Assembly (NCBI GenBank): GCA_937890745.1
Contig: CALADH010000070.1
Span: 1-36,830, forward strand
Length of the DNA: 36,830 bases
Direction of reading: 5' to 3'
DNA from: Scybalocola_A sp900557175
Lineage (GTDB): Bacteria; Bacillota; Clostridia; Lachnospirales; Lachnospiraceae
Shown one piece after another: positions 7,579 to 16,718 of this stretch. Under the pieces are notes generated by a model. It ran no database searches. It had not been told where the DNA came from and saw nothing but the letters and a program-made list of their open reading frames with translations. A program made the position numbers and the translations under genes. Numbering within the stretch: position 1 is the stretch's first letter; each line of letters starts with the position of its first letter.

Positions 7579-9312
7579 ATGAAAAGTTTATTGAAGTATT
7601 TAAACAACTACAAAAAAGAGAGTATTTTAGGCCCGCTGTTTAAATTGCTTGAAGCGTCTTTTGAACTTTTAATACCGATTGTCATGGCAAATATTATCGA
7701 TGTCGGTATTAAAAGCCGGGACACAGGCTATGTCCTGCGCATGGGCGTGCTGATGGCGGCGCTCGGTCTGATTGGACTGACATGCTCGCTGACGGCTCAG
7801 TATTTTGCGGCTAAAGCGGCAGTCGGATTCGGTACGGCACTGCGTCACGATTTGTTTGTCCATATTCAGAAGTTTTCCTATACGGAAATTGATAAGATGG
7901 GCACGTCGACGCTGATGAACCGTATGACGAATGATGTCAATCAGGTGCAGAGCGGCGTCAATCTTGTACTCAGATTATTTTTAAGGTCGCCGTTTATTGT
8001 TTTCGGTGCAATGGTGATGGCATTTACAATTAATGTGCCGGGCGCGCTGATTTTTGTTGTGACGATACCACTTTTGTCGCTTGTTGTTTTCGGTGTGATG
8101 ATGTTCAGCATTCCGATGTATAAAAAAGTGCAGAGCCGCCTTGATAAGGTGCTTCAGATGACGCGGGAAAATCTGACGGGCGTGCGTGTTATCCGTGCTT
8201 TTAATAAGCAAATGTCAGAAAAAGAGGCATTTATTCAGGCAAATGACGCGCTTGTGCGGCAGCAGATTTTTGTCGGTAAGATTTCGGCGGCGATGAATCC
8301 GGTAACTTACGTGCTTATTAACGGCGCAGTCATTGTGCTCATATGGACAGGGGCTATTGAAGTGTCCGGCGGTATTATTACGCAGGGTGAGGTTGTCGCC
8401 CTTGTCAATTATATGTCCCAGATTCTTGTGGAACTTGTGAAGCTGGCAAACCTTATTATTAATATTACAAAATCGCTGGCGTGTGCAAAGCGCATTGAAA
8501 GTGTTTTAAAAATGGAGGCTTCCCTGAAAGAAGGCAATGCTTCGGATGGTGTTTCTAAAGCGGTGCCGGTAGTTGAGTTTAGCCATGTGTGCTTTAAGTA
8601 TGACGGTGCCGGAGAGGATTCTCTGACGGATATTGATTTTACGGTCAATAAAGGGGAGACGATTGGCATTATCGGCGGCACGGGCAGCGGAAAGACATCG
8701 CTTATAAATTTAATTCCGAGATTTTATGATGCTACTGGCGGCTTAGTGCGTATTGACGGCGTGGATGTGAAGGATTATACGTTTGAAGCGCTCAGAGATA
8801 AGATTGGCATTGTTCCGCAAAAAGCAGTGCTTTTTAAAGGAACCATTGCCGATAATCTGCGCTGGGGTAAGGCAGACGCCACAAAAGATGAGATGGAAGC
8901 AGCCATTAAGGCGGCTCAGACCGGTGAAATTATAAAGGCAAAGGACGGCGGCCTTGATGCTTCGGTGCTTGCAGGCGGCAGGAATTTTTCCGGCGGTCAG
9001 AGGCAGCGGCTGACGATTGCGAGAGCGCTTGTGCGGCGGCCGGAAATTCTTATTTTGGATGACAGCGCATCGGCGCTTGATTATGCGACGGATGCGAAGC
9101 TTAGAAAGGCCATTGAGGCGCTGGACGGCGATATGACGGTATTTATTGTTTCTCAGAGAACGGCCAGCGTATGGCACGCCGATAAAATTATTGTGCTTGA
9201 GGATGGAAAGATTGCCGGTATCGGCACACATGAGGTACTTTTAGCCGGCTGCGAGACATATCAGGAAATTTATTATTCACAGTTTCCAAAGGAGGGCGGC
9301 CAAAATGCATAA
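7579..9312 (+). CDS. heterodimeric ABC exporter, subunit with degenerate ATPase residues
   Basis: This 577-residue half-transporter has a six-helix membrane domain (about 15-300) and a nucleotide-binding domain (about 330-570). Walker A (G366-GTGSGKT) and the signature (F470-S-G-G-Q474) are present. The catalytic glutamate after Walker B is Asp (D494-D495), and the switch histidine is Gln (S525-Q526-R). This is the usual pattern for one half of asymmetric exporters such as BmrCD, TmrAB and TM287/288, where one composite ATP site does not hydrolyse. The partner gene overlaps it by 8 bases. The substrate is unknown: drugs, lipids and peptides are all possible. Its position behind a cell-wall transpeptidase suggests an envelope role. 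Confidence 0.93.
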   Translation: MKSLLKYLNNYKKESILGPLFKLLEASFELLIPIVMANIIDVGIKSRDTGYVLRMGVLMAALGLIGLTCSLTAQYFAAKAAVGFGTALRHDLFVHIQKFSYTEIDKMGTSTLMNRMTNDVNQVQSGVNLVLRLFLRSPFIVFGAMVMAFTINVPGALIFVVTIPLLSLVVFGVMMFSIPMYKKVQSRLDKVLQMTRENLTGVRVIRAFNKQMSEKEAFIQANDALVRQQIFVGKISAAMNPVTYVLINGAVIVLIWTGAIEVSGGIITQGEVVALVNYMSQILVELVKLANLIINITKSLACAKRIESVLKMEASLKEGNASDGVSKAVPVVEFSHVCFKYDGAGEDSLTDIDFTVNKGETIGIIGGTGSGKTSLINLIPRFYDATGGLVRIDGVDVKDYTFEALRDKIGIVPQKAVLFKGTIADNLRWGKADATKDEMEAAIKAAQTGEIIKAKDGGLDASVLAGGRNFSGGQRQRLTIARALVRRPEILILDDSASALDYATDAKLRKAIEALDGDMTVFIVSQRTASVWHADKIIVLEDGKIAGIGTHEVLLAGCETYQEIYYSQFPKEGGQNA

Positions 9313-11050
9313 GAATCACAGTAAAGCAACGATTATAAAAATTTTAAAATATTTAAAGCCGTACAGTGTGCTTGCCGTGCTTTCGCTTTTGTTTGCGGCA
9401 GTGTCTGCCATTTTGACTTTGTATCTTCCTATTTTAATCGGACGGGCAGTGGACTGCATTGTGGACAGAGATCACGTTGATTTTGATGGGATTTTTGAAA
9501 TATTAGTGACGATGGGGATTGTCATTGCACTGACAGCGCTTTTCCAGTGGCTCATGAATATTATTAACAACAGGATTACTTACTCAGTAGTTAAGGATAT
9601 CCGGAGCCGGGCGTTTGAGAATTTGCAGAGACTGCCGCTTTCCTATCTTGACGGACAATCTTCCGGCGATATTATCAGCCGTATCGTGACGGATGTCGAC
9701 CAGTTTTCCGACGGTCTTTTGATGGGCTTTACCCAGTTTTTTACAGGGGTGATGACGATTGTCGGAACACTTGTGTTTATGCTTAGAATTAATGCAGCCA
9801 TATCCCTTGTTGTTATTTTGATTACACCGGTATCTCTTTTTGTGGCGGCATTTATTTCAAAGCGGACATATACGATGTTTAAGCGTCAGTCGGAAACAAG
9901 AGGCGAGATGACAGCCCATATTGACGAGATGATTGGTCAGCTTAAGGTTGTCAAAGCTTTCGGCCATGAGGATGAGGCGGCGGCTCAGTTTGATGAAATT
10001 AATGAAAAGCTTCGCGGCTACAGTTTAAAGGCTATTTTCTTTTCGTCGATTACAAATCCAGCGACACGTTTTGTCAACAGCCTTGTGTATACAGGGGTAG
10101 GCATCACAGGCGCCATATCTGCATTAAACGGCGGCATCACAATCGGACAGCTGACAAGTTTTCTAAGCTATGCCAATCAGTATACAAAGCCTTTTAATGA
10201 AATTTCCGGCGTCGTGACAGAGCTTCAGAATGCGCTTTCATGTGCCGCAAGAGTTTTTGAGCTGATTGAGAAAACGCCTGAAACGTCTGAACCTGAAAAT
10301 GCCTGTGTGCTTGAGTCGGCAAAGGGGCATGTTGGTGTGTCTGACGTCAGCTTTTCCTACGATCCGGCAAAGAAGTTGATTGAGCATTTGAATCTTGATA
10401 TACAGCCGGGACAGCGCATTGCTATTGTCGGGCCGACAGGCTGTGGCAAGAGTACGCTGATTAATCTTTTAATGCGCTTTTACGATGTCGATGAGGGGGC
10501 AGTCAGTGTCGATGATGTGGATATACGTCAGATAACAAGAGAGAGTCTGAGAAAAAATTACGGTATGGTGCTTCAGGAAACATGGCTTCGCGCCGGGACA
10601 ATCCGGGAGAATATTCTTTTCGGAAAACCGGATGCTTCGGATGAGGAGATGATTCGCGCAGCGAAGGAGGCTTATGCACACAGTTTTATTAAGCGTCTGC
10701 CGGATGGCTATGATACAGTCATCGGTGAGGACGGCGGTAATCTTTCACAGGGACAAAAGCAGCTTTTATGCATTGCGCGCGTGATGCTTGCGCTGCCGCC
10801 GATGCTTATTCTGGATGAAGCGACGTCGTCTATTGATACGAGAACAGAGATAAAGATTCAAAAAGCATTTGAAAAAATGATGAAGGGACGGACAAGCTTT
10901 ATTGTAGCCCATCGTCTGTCAACAATCAAAGAGGCGGATAAGATTCTTGTTATGAAAGACGGCGCGATTATTGAGCAGGGAACGCATGAGACGCTGCTTG
11001 CCGCCGGCGGCTTCTATGCAAATCTTTATAACAGCCAGTTTGCAGTGTAA
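9305..11050 (+). CDS. heterodimeric ABC exporter, catalytic partner subunit
   Basis: This 581-residue half-transporter has a membrane domain (about 18-310) and an ATPase domain (about 340-575). Walker A (G376-PTGCGKST), the Walker B catalytic glutamate (D504-E505) and the switch histidine (H536) are all canonical. Its signature is altered to L480-S-Q-G-Q484. In a heterodimer this altered signature faces the degenerate Walker B of the partner, so one ATP site is intact (this subunit's Walker A/B plus the partner's SGGQ) and one is impaired. Its start lies within the end of the previous gene, with AAAGGAGG upstream, indicating coupled 1:1 translation. A strong hairpin follows. Confidence 0.93.
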   Translation: MHKNHSKATIIKILKYLKPYSVLAVLSLLFAAVSAILTLYLPILIGRAVDCIVDRDHVDFDGIFEILVTMGIVIALTALFQWLMNIINNRITYSVVKDIRSRAFENLQRLPLSYLDGQSSGDIISRIVTDVDQFSDGLLMGFTQFFTGVMTIVGTLVFMLRINAAISLVVILITPVSLFVAAFISKRTYTMFKRQSETRGEMTAHIDEMIGQLKVVKAFGHEDEAAAQFDEINEKLRGYSLKAIFFSSITNPATRFVNSLVYTGVGITGAISALNGGITIGQLTSFLSYANQYTKPFNEISGVVTELQNALSCAARVFELIEKTPETSEPENACVLESAKGHVGVSDVSFSYDPAKKLIEHLNLDIQPGQRIAIVGPTGCGKSTLINLLMRFYDVDEGAVSVDDVDIRQITRESLRKNYGMVLQETWLRAGTIRENILFGKPDASDEEMIRAAKEAYAHSFIKRLPDGYDTVIGEDGGNLSQGQKQLLCIARVMLALPPMLILDEATSSIDTRTEIKIQKAFEKMMKGRTSFIVAHRLSTIKEADKILVMKDGAIIEQGTHETLLAAGGFYANLYNSQFAV

Positions 11051-11069
11051 ATCGGCATTTTAAATGAAT

Positions 11070-11119
11070 AAAAAGACTTAAATCAAAAGAACGATTTTTT
11101 CTTTGATTTAAGTCTTTTT
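11070..11119. terminator. bidirectional intrinsic terminator
   Basis: A perfect 18-base inverted repeat has its left arm AAAAAGACTTAAATCAAA at 11070-11087 and its right arm at 11102-11119. It has T-runs on both strands and lies between the convergent ABC exporter and metallophosphoesterase genes. The right arm ends 3 bases before the stop codon of the minus-strand gene. Confidence 0.88.
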
Positions 11120-11121
11120 TG

Positions 11122-12315
11122 TTACGGTGTGAATTTGATATTGATTTCGGCAACCTCGCTTTTTGTGCCGACACGCATATTCGGTCCCCAGACGCCGACG
11201 CCGGAGGTTACAACGGAGGTGAAGTTATCCTTTGTCCAAAGACCACAGGAATTATCCCACATAAGATTTGTAATAATGTTGGCCGGAAACATCTGCCCGT
11301 CATGGGTGTGACCGGAAAAGTCCACGTCTGTACCTGCGAGCGCAAGTGCATCAAACTCTTTTGGCTGATGGTCAATGACAAAAATCGGTTTTGTCTTATC
11401 AAGGCCGGAGAGAAGTGCATCGGCCGAAGCACGTTCACTTTCGGTTTTTCTTGCCCGGCTCGGATCATTGCGTCCGGCAATGTAAAAGCTGTCATCAATA
11501 AGCATTGTTTCATCTGAAAGCAAATGGATATTAGCATCTTTTAAAAGACGTGCCATACGGTCATCTGCAGTTTTCTTTTCATCGCTGTCAAAGGTAAAGC
11601 CGGCAAAGATTTCTTCGTCTAAATCATGATTGCCCCAGCAGGCAAAAACGCCGTATCTGGATTCAATGGAGGCAAGCAGTGCCTTGATTTCCTCAGGATT
11701 TTCAATGGCATCATATTCGTTATCATAAATGTCGCCCGCGATAATGACAAGATCCGGGTGCATGGCGTTGATTTTTTCTGTCATTTGTCTGATTTGGCGG
11801 ACGCCGATGCTGTAGCCGAGGTGGAGGTCTGCCACAAGGGCTACCTTCATATCTTTCATATCGCCGCAATCTTTATGGACAGTGACATTATAGGCGGTTG
11901 TCCGCACATAGCCGGCATTGATAACGCCGAAGATGGTGACGGCGATGGCGAGAAGAAAGGCACAGCCTCTTGAAATAATAATAAACCGGCGGCTTCTAAG
12001 CGTCTTTTTGCTGACTTTTTTTGTGATGGAAAGTATGAATATTATAAGGTCTGTGAGCAAAAGAATAAGAATAGTATAGAGCATGAAGCCAAGCCATATG
12101 TTATTTAATTTTTTTAGGAAAAAGTGCAGCGGCCCGGATTTAATTAAAAAGGAGGTCAGTGGCGATGTCGCTGTGAGCATAAAAATAACTAAAAAAATAC
12201 CTCGAAATATTTTAGACTTCAGATGAATGGATACGGCGCCTGTCAGTTTAAAAATATGGTAAATTAAATAAGCGCTGACAAGCAGATACGGAATAATTAA
12301 AAATATAGCAATCAT
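11122..12315 (-). CDS. membrane-anchored calcineurin-like metallophosphoesterase
   Basis: The start at 12315 is preferred because GAAAGGA precedes it. Upstream codons lack a binding site and overlap the promoter. The 397-residue protein has four hydrophobic segments in its first 140 residues, then a metallophosphoesterase domain. All metal-ligand motifs are visible: D163-L-H165, G194-D-xx-D198, G228-N-H-D231, H316 and G335-H-T-H338. It resembles the YkuE/YpbG group, often annotated as phosphodiesterase or UDP-sugar/lipid pyrophosphatase-like, with the domain placed next to the membrane. The substrate is unknown. It is transcribed divergently from the lipid kinase and ends against a bidirectional terminator. 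Confidence 0.92.
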   Translation of the reverse strand: MIAIFLIIPYLLVSAYLIYHIFKLTGAVSIHLKSKIFRGIFLVIFMLTATSPLTSFLIKSGPLHFFLKKLNNIWLGFMLYTILILLLTDLIIFILSITKKVSKKTLRSRRFIIISRGCAFLLAIAVTIFGVINAGYVRTTAYNVTVHKDCGDMKDMKVALVADLHLGYSIGVRQIRQMTEKINAMHPDLVIIAGDIYDNEYDAIENPEEIKALLASIESRYGVFACWGNHDLDEEIFAGFTFDSDEKKTADDRMARLLKDANIHLLSDETMLIDDSFYIAGRNDPSRARKTESERASADALLSGLDKTKPIFVIDHQPKEFDALALAGTDVDFSGHTHDGQMFPANIITNLMWDNSCGLWTKDNFTSVVTSGVGVWGPNMRVGTKSEVAEINIKFTP

Positions 12316-12391
12316 AAATATTATCCTTTCGTAAATTGATCGGCAGACGGTACTAATCTGATACCGGATTGTTCCGTTTGATTTTGATATC

Positions 12392-12419
12392 ATTATAAAA
12401 TGAAAAATACAATTTTTAA
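12392..12419 (-). promoter_or_regulatory. promoter for the metallophosphoesterase
   Basis: Read on the minus strand, TTAAAA (12419-12414), a 16-base spacer and TATAAT (12397-12392) precede the gene by about 75 bases. The leader contains small hairpins. The -35 match is weak. Confidence 0.4.
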
Positions 12420-12471
12420 CGACAATTTTATAAAAAAACTATAAATTATTCCTAAGTTTTATTTCATTTAT

Positions 12472-12499
12472 TTGACAATCATCTGTCAGACGATATAAT
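12472..12499 (+). promoter_or_regulatory. near-consensus sigma-A promoter for the lipid kinase operon
   Basis: TTGACA (12472-12477) and TATAAT (12494-12499) are separated by 16 bases and both match consensus exactly. An inverted repeat, TGACA-N6-TGTCA (12473-12488), overlaps the -35 box and spacer. It is placed where a repressor would block RNA polymerase, though arms of five bases can occur by chance. Confidence 0.75.
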
Positions 12500-12562
12500 G
12501 ATACTAGGGGATTGACGCTTAGCCCCGGTATCAGATCATACAGCAGGGAAGGGGCGAGAATA

Positions 12563-13477
12563 TTGGAAAAAAAGAAGATGCTTTTGGTAATTAATCCGAA
12601 ATCAGGAAAGAATCAGATTAAGCCTTATTTATGTGATATTATTGACTTATATGTTTCAAACGGTTATACGGTCACAGTACACACAACACGATATGCAAAG
12701 GACGCCCGGTGGATTGTCCGGGAGACGTCTCATAATTATGACATTGTTGTCTGTGCCGGCGGCGACGGGACATTGGACGAAGTATGTTCCGGACTTATGG
12801 ACAGTGACAGTAAGGCGCTGCTCGGTTATATTCCCGCAGGCACGACAAATGATTTTGCGAAAAGTCTCGGTATTGCTTCAAAGGTGATGAGTGCGGCGCA
12901 GACGGTGATTACAGGGATGCCTTTTGCCTGTGATTTGGGTGAATTTAATAATGTGCCGTTTATTTATGTGGCAGCCTTTGGCGTTTTTACGCAGGTATCA
13001 TATCAGACACCTCAATCCATGAAGAATATGATAGGGCATATGGCTTATATTATTGAGGGAATGAAAAGTCTGGCAACAATTAAGCCGCAGCATGCGGTTG
13101 TGACCTATGAAGATCAGGTGATTGAAGATGATTTTATTTTCGGTATGGTGACAAATACAGTATCGGTCGGCGGCTTTAAAAGCTACAGCGGTACGGAAGT
13201 GGAATTAGACGACGGGCTTTTTGAGATGCTTCTTATTAAGATGCCGAAAAATCCGATTGAGATTCATCTGATTGCGGCGGCGCTGCTGACACAAAAGGTT
13301 GATGAGCGTCTGATGTATTTTGCAAAGACAGACCGGCTGACAGTGACAAGCGAAAAAGAGATTGCGTGGACATTGGATGGTGAGGACGGCGGCTCGTGGC
13401 GCAAAGTCGAAATTGTTACAAAACATAAAGCGGTTCAGATTATACGTCCCGCGGAAGCTGTGGAGGCTTCACAATAA
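12563..13477 (+). CDS. diacylglycerol kinase family (YegS/DgkB-type) lipid kinase
   Basis: A TTG start at 12563 is chosen because AAGGGG lies 8 bases upstream. The upstream in-frame TTG at 12512 would sit only a few bases from the predicted transcription start. The 304-residue protein has the DAGK catalytic motif G66-G-D-G-T70 and the segment 'PAGTTNDFAKSLG' starting at residue 91, both typical. These enzymes phosphorylate diacylglycerol or related lipids at the inner face of the membrane, returning lipid turnover products to phosphatidate. Cardiolipin synthase follows after 18 bases in the same direction, which supports a phospholipid-recycling role. Confidence 0.9.
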   Translation: MEKKKMLLVINPKSGKNQIKPYLCDIIDLYVSNGYTVTVHTTRYAKDARWIVRETSHNYDIVVCAGGDGTLDEVCSGLMDSDSKALLGYIPAGTTNDFAKSLGIASKVMSAAQTVITGMPFACDLGEFNNVPFIYVAAFGVFTQVSYQTPQSMKNMIGHMAYIIEGMKSLATIKPQHAVVTYEDQVIEDDFIFGMVTNTVSVGGFKSYSGTEVELDDGLFEMLLIKMPKNPIEIHLIAAALLTQKVDERLMYFAKTDRLTVTSEKEIAWTLDGEDGGSWRKVEIVTKHKAVQIIRPAEAVEASQ

Positions 13478-13495
13478 TGAAAAAGAGGTGACAGA

Positions 13496-15025
13496 ATGAA
13501 ATTATTACGAAGGAGATATCAGGGAATTTTGCGGGCAGTGACTGTTGGCATTTCTGTAATTTTACAGGTGATATTTCTTGTGCTTATGGCGGAAATCTTT
13601 AAAGAATATTCCTCATGGGTTTATATATTGCTTGAAATTTTCAGTATATGTCTTGTATTTGCGCTTGTAAATACAGGAGAGTCTTACCAGCTTTTTTGGA
13701 TTATTATTGTTCTTGCGCTGCCGGTATTCGGATTTTTGCTATACTTTATGTGGGGCAGAAAGCGGACAAACTCAAAGTTTCATAAACGTATCAGAGCGGT
13801 TCAGGAAAAAAGCAGAAGCTTTAAAAAGCAGGATGAAAAGATTATCGAAGAATTTAAGAAGAAGCATCCGAATAAGGCGCAGATCAGCACCCGTCTTATT
13901 AAGGAAGGCTTTATGCTTTATGATAATACAAAAGTAACCTATTTTGATGTCGGCGAGAAGAAGTTTGAAGCTTTATATAAAGATATGGAAAATGCCAAAA
14001 AGTTTATTTTCCTTGAGTATTATATTATCAAGGATGGCGAGGTATGGCAGAGAATTAAGAGTATTCTTGCAAAGAAGGTACAGGAAAAGGTGGAAGTCCG
14101 CCTTTTGTATGATGATTTTGGAAGCCTTCTTGTGAATACACAGGAGTTTCGTGATGAACTGGCGGCTCTTGGCATACGTGTCAGTGTCTTTTCACCGATC
14201 CATAAGGAAGCAACACGTTTCACATTTAATTACCGGAATCATCAGAAAATTGCCATTATTGACGGCAATATCGGCTATGCCGGCGGGCTTAATCTTGCCG
14301 ACGAGTATGCCAATATTATTGAGCGTTTCGGCCATTGGAAGGATACGGCAGTCCGCCTTGAAGGTCCGGGCGTTTATGGCCTGACGTCTGTTTTCCTTGA
14401 AATGTGGGAAATTACAAAGGGCTATGAGAATTTAGATTATGAGCGCTATATGCCGACAGTATCCTTTGAGACAGGCGGCTATGTGCAGCCGTTGTCCGAC
14501 GGCCCGGCCAATAATCCGAATAATCCGATTTGGGATACATATATGCATATGATTAGTAAGGCGCGCGAATATATTTATTTTACAACGCCGTATCTTGTGC
14601 TCGAACAGGATATGATCAAGAATTTATGCCGTGCCGCTGAAAGTGGTGTCGATGTGCGTATTATTACGCCGCGCCAGTATGATAAGTGGTATGTATATAT
14701 GGTGAATATTGAAAATTACGGTATACTTCTTGAGCATGGCGTTAAAATTTATGAATATCTTCCGGGCTTTGTCCATTCAAAGACGGTTGTTTCCGATGAT
14801 GAATGTGCGATTTGCGGCAGCATTAATATGGACTACCGGAGCTTTTACCTTCACTATGAGTGCGGTGTATTTATGAGTGACACGCCGGCGGTGATGGATA
14901 TTAAAGAAGATATGATGGCGACACTTAAAAAGTGCGAGGAGATTACTTATGAGAAATGGAAAAAACGCCCTGTATGGCAGAAGCTGATACAGTGGCTGCT
15001 TAAGATTTTCTCACCACTTTTATAG
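13496..15025 (+). CDS. cls: cardiolipin synthase (phospholipase D superfamily)
   Basis: The 509-residue protein starts with two membrane helices (about 12-32 and 38-85, the PLDc_N region) and has two HKD motifs, H249-x-K251-x4-D256 and H427-x-K429-x4-D434. They form the paired active site of bacterial Cls enzymes, which condense two phosphatidylglycerol molecules into cardiolipin and glycerol. Length and layout match the family (about 480-510). AGAGGTG precedes the ATG. The gene lies between the lipid kinase and the Bce-type regulator, with gaps of only 18 and 15 bases, so the five genes from kinase to sensor may be one transcript linking membrane composition to peptide-antibiotic sensing. 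Confidence 0.93.
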   Translation: MKLLRRRYQGILRAVTVGISVILQVIFLVLMAEIFKEYSSWVYILLEIFSICLVFALVNTGESYQLFWIIIVLALPVFGFLLYFMWGRKRTNSKFHKRIRAVQEKSRSFKKQDEKIIEEFKKKHPNKAQISTRLIKEGFMLYDNTKVTYFDVGEKKFEALYKDMENAKKFIFLEYYIIKDGEVWQRIKSILAKKVQEKVEVRLLYDDFGSLLVNTQEFRDELAALGIRVSVFSPIHKEATRFTFNYRNHQKIAIIDGNIGYAGGLNLADEYANIIERFGHWKDTAVRLEGPGVYGLTSVFLEMWEITKGYENLDYERYMPTVSFETGGYVQPLSDGPANNPNNPIWDTYMHMISKAREYIYFTTPYLVLEQDMIKNLCRAAESGVDVRIITPRQYDKWYVYMVNIENYGILLEHGVKIYEYLPGFVHSKTVVSDDECAICGSINMDYRSFYLHYECGVFMSDTPAVMDIKEDMMATLKKCEEITYEKWKKRPVWQKLIQWLLKIFSPLL

Positions 15026-15040
15026 AAATGGCGGTGGCCG

Positions 15041-15730
15041 ATGTATAAAGTATTGATTGTTGAAGACGACAGAACGATTGCGGCGGCGATGGCTGCCTGT
15101 CTCGGTCAGTGGGGCTATGAGTGCCTCGCTGTCCGGGATTTTTCAAATGTCTACAAAGAATTTCTGGATTTTAAGCCTCATGTTGTGCTCATGGATATTT
15201 CACTGCCGTTTTATAACGGTTATTATTGGTGCAGTCACATACGGAAGGTGTCTAAGGTGCCGATGATTTTTATTTCATCCCAAAGTGAGCCGATGGATAT
15301 GGTGATGGCGATGAATATGGGCGCTGATGATTATATGACAAAGCCTTTTGATTTGACGGTGCTGACGGCAAAGGTGTCGGCCCTTGTCCGCAGAACATAT
15401 GATTACCAGAGTGACGGGCAGCAGGGGCTTGCTTTTGGCAAAGCTTTTTTAAATACGTCTGAGGCGGCGCTTTATGTCGGCGATGTCCGGGTAGATTTGA
15501 CGAAAAATGAATTTCGTATATTGAAGCTTTTTATTGAGCGTAAAAATATGCTTGTTTCAAGAGATGAGCTGATGCAGTCACTTTGGGAAAGTGAGAATTT
15601 TATTGATGATAATACATTGACAGTCAATGTGGCAAGGCTTCGCAAAAAGCTTGAAGCCGCAGGGCTTGGACGGTGTATTGAAACAAAAAAAGGATTAGGG
15701 TATATATTTAATGAGACAGAGGGAAATTAA
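15041..15730 (+). CDS. OmpR-family response regulator, BceR-like
   Basis: The 229-residue protein has a receiver domain (1-120) with acidic residues E8-D9-D10, phospho-acceptor D52 ('LMDISLPFYNG') and K101, followed by a winged-helix DNA-binding domain (about 130-225, with 'LTKNEFRILKLF' and 'DDNTLTVNVARLRKKL'). The 'PFYNGYYWC' stretch is characteristic of regulators that work with BceS-like kinases. The kinase gene overlaps its end by 20 bases and a BceAB pair follows, so this is the regulator of that exporter. It may also serve the second kinase at 35282-36280, which has no regulator next to it. Confidence 0.93.
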   Translation: MYKVLIVEDDRTIAAAMAACLGQWGYECLAVRDFSNVYKEFLDFKPHVVLMDISLPFYNGYYWCSHIRKVSKVPMIFISSQSEPMDMVMAMNMGADDYMTKPFDLTVLTAKVSALVRRTYDYQSDGQQGLAFGKAFLNTSEAALYVGDVRVDLTKNEFRILKLFIERKNMLVSRDELMQSLWESENFIDDNTLTVNVARLRKKLEAAGLGRCIETKKGLGYIFNETEGN

Positions 15731-16718
15731 AATATTTTCAGGTTTTATGAAGTCACAGTGGGCGGCATGGGTAATTGTATGTCTTGCCGCTGTGATTTTT
15801 TTTGTACTGGACAGACTTGGCAAGGCGCCGTCGTCCTATATTGTTTACGGCATTTTTTTGTTGATTTTCCTGACAGTAATAATTATGTTGATAAATTATG
15901 TAAATTATAGGCGCCGTGTCATAAAGCTGATGCAGGCCTATGAGCATATGAGCCTTTCACTTTCTGACTTGCCGGCAGCATCGGACTGTGAGGGTGAATA
16001 TTACGGAAAAATCATAGCGAAGCTTTATGAGGAAACCTCCAAAATGCTTCAGAAGATGAATCATGATTATGTGAATCAAATTGATTATTATTCCATGTGG
16101 GTGCACCAGATTAAGACGCCGATCGCGGCGCTCCGGCTCATGGTGCAAAGCGATGCTTCCCTGCAAAATAAGCTGGCATGGCAGACAGAGCTTTTTAAGA
16201 TTGAACAGTATGTGTCGATGGTGCTTATGTATGTGCGGCTTTCGGATTTGTCACAGGATATGGTGCTTGAGCCGGTTGACGTGCGGCCGCTTGTGAGTGC
16301 AAGTGTCAAAAAATACAGTACAATGTTTATTTATAAAAGGCTGGCGGTGGATATTGCAGACTTTAATCTTAAGACGGTTTCGGATGCAAAATGGCTGGCT
16401 GTCATTATCGAGCAGTTTTTATCGAACAGTCTTAAATATACAGAAAAAGGAACAATTCATATTTATGCGGAATGTTCGGATAAAAAGCAGGCGCTTGTTA
16501 TTGAGGATGAGGGGATCGGCATCCGAAGCGAGGATATTCCGAGAATTTTTGACAAGGGCTACACCGGCTGCAACGGGCGGGCTTATGAAAAGTCAACCGG
16601 CATCGGTCTTTACATAGCAAAGAAAACGGCAGATTATCTGGGCATCAGCTTTGAGGTGACCGCAAAGGTCGGTGTGGGCACAAAGGTGCGCATCATATTG
16701 CCTGTGCCGTCAATGTGA
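15711..16718 (+). CDS. intramembrane-sensing histidine kinase, BceS-like
   Basis: The 335-residue kinase has two helices (about 17-33 and 42-64) joined by only a few residues, so there is no real extracellular sensor domain. This is the defining feature of BceS-type kinases, which sense through their BceAB transporter. The phosphorylated histidine is H132 in 'MWVHQIKTP', and the ATPase domain shows 'EQFLSNSLKYTEKG' (N box), 'DEGIGI' (G1) and 'STGIGLYIAKK' (G2). It starts inside the end of the regulator gene (20-base overlap) and ends at the putative operator of the ABC genes. Confidence 0.93.
   Translation: MRQREIKIFSGFMKSQWAAWVIVCLAAVIFFVLDRLGKAPSSYIVYGIFLLIFLTVIIMLINYVNYRRRVIKLMQAYEHMSLSLSDLPAASDCEGEYYGKIIAKLYEETSKMLQKMNHDYVNQIDYYSMWVHQIKTPIAALRLMVQSDASLQNKLAWQTELFKIEQYVSMVLMYVRLSDLSQDMVLEPVDVRPLVSASVKKYSTMFIYKRLAVDIADFNLKTVSDAKWLAVIIEQFLSNSLKYTEKGTIHIYAECSDKKQALVIEDEGIGIRSEDIPRIFDKGYTGCNGRAYEKSTGIGLYIAKKTADYLGISFEVTAKVGVGTKVRIILPVPSM

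Noticed and set aside
12316..12393. Longer N terminus of the metallophosphoesterase
   Set aside because: The extension reaches into the predicted -10 box and has no ribosome binding site. GAAAGGA stands before the ATG at 12315.
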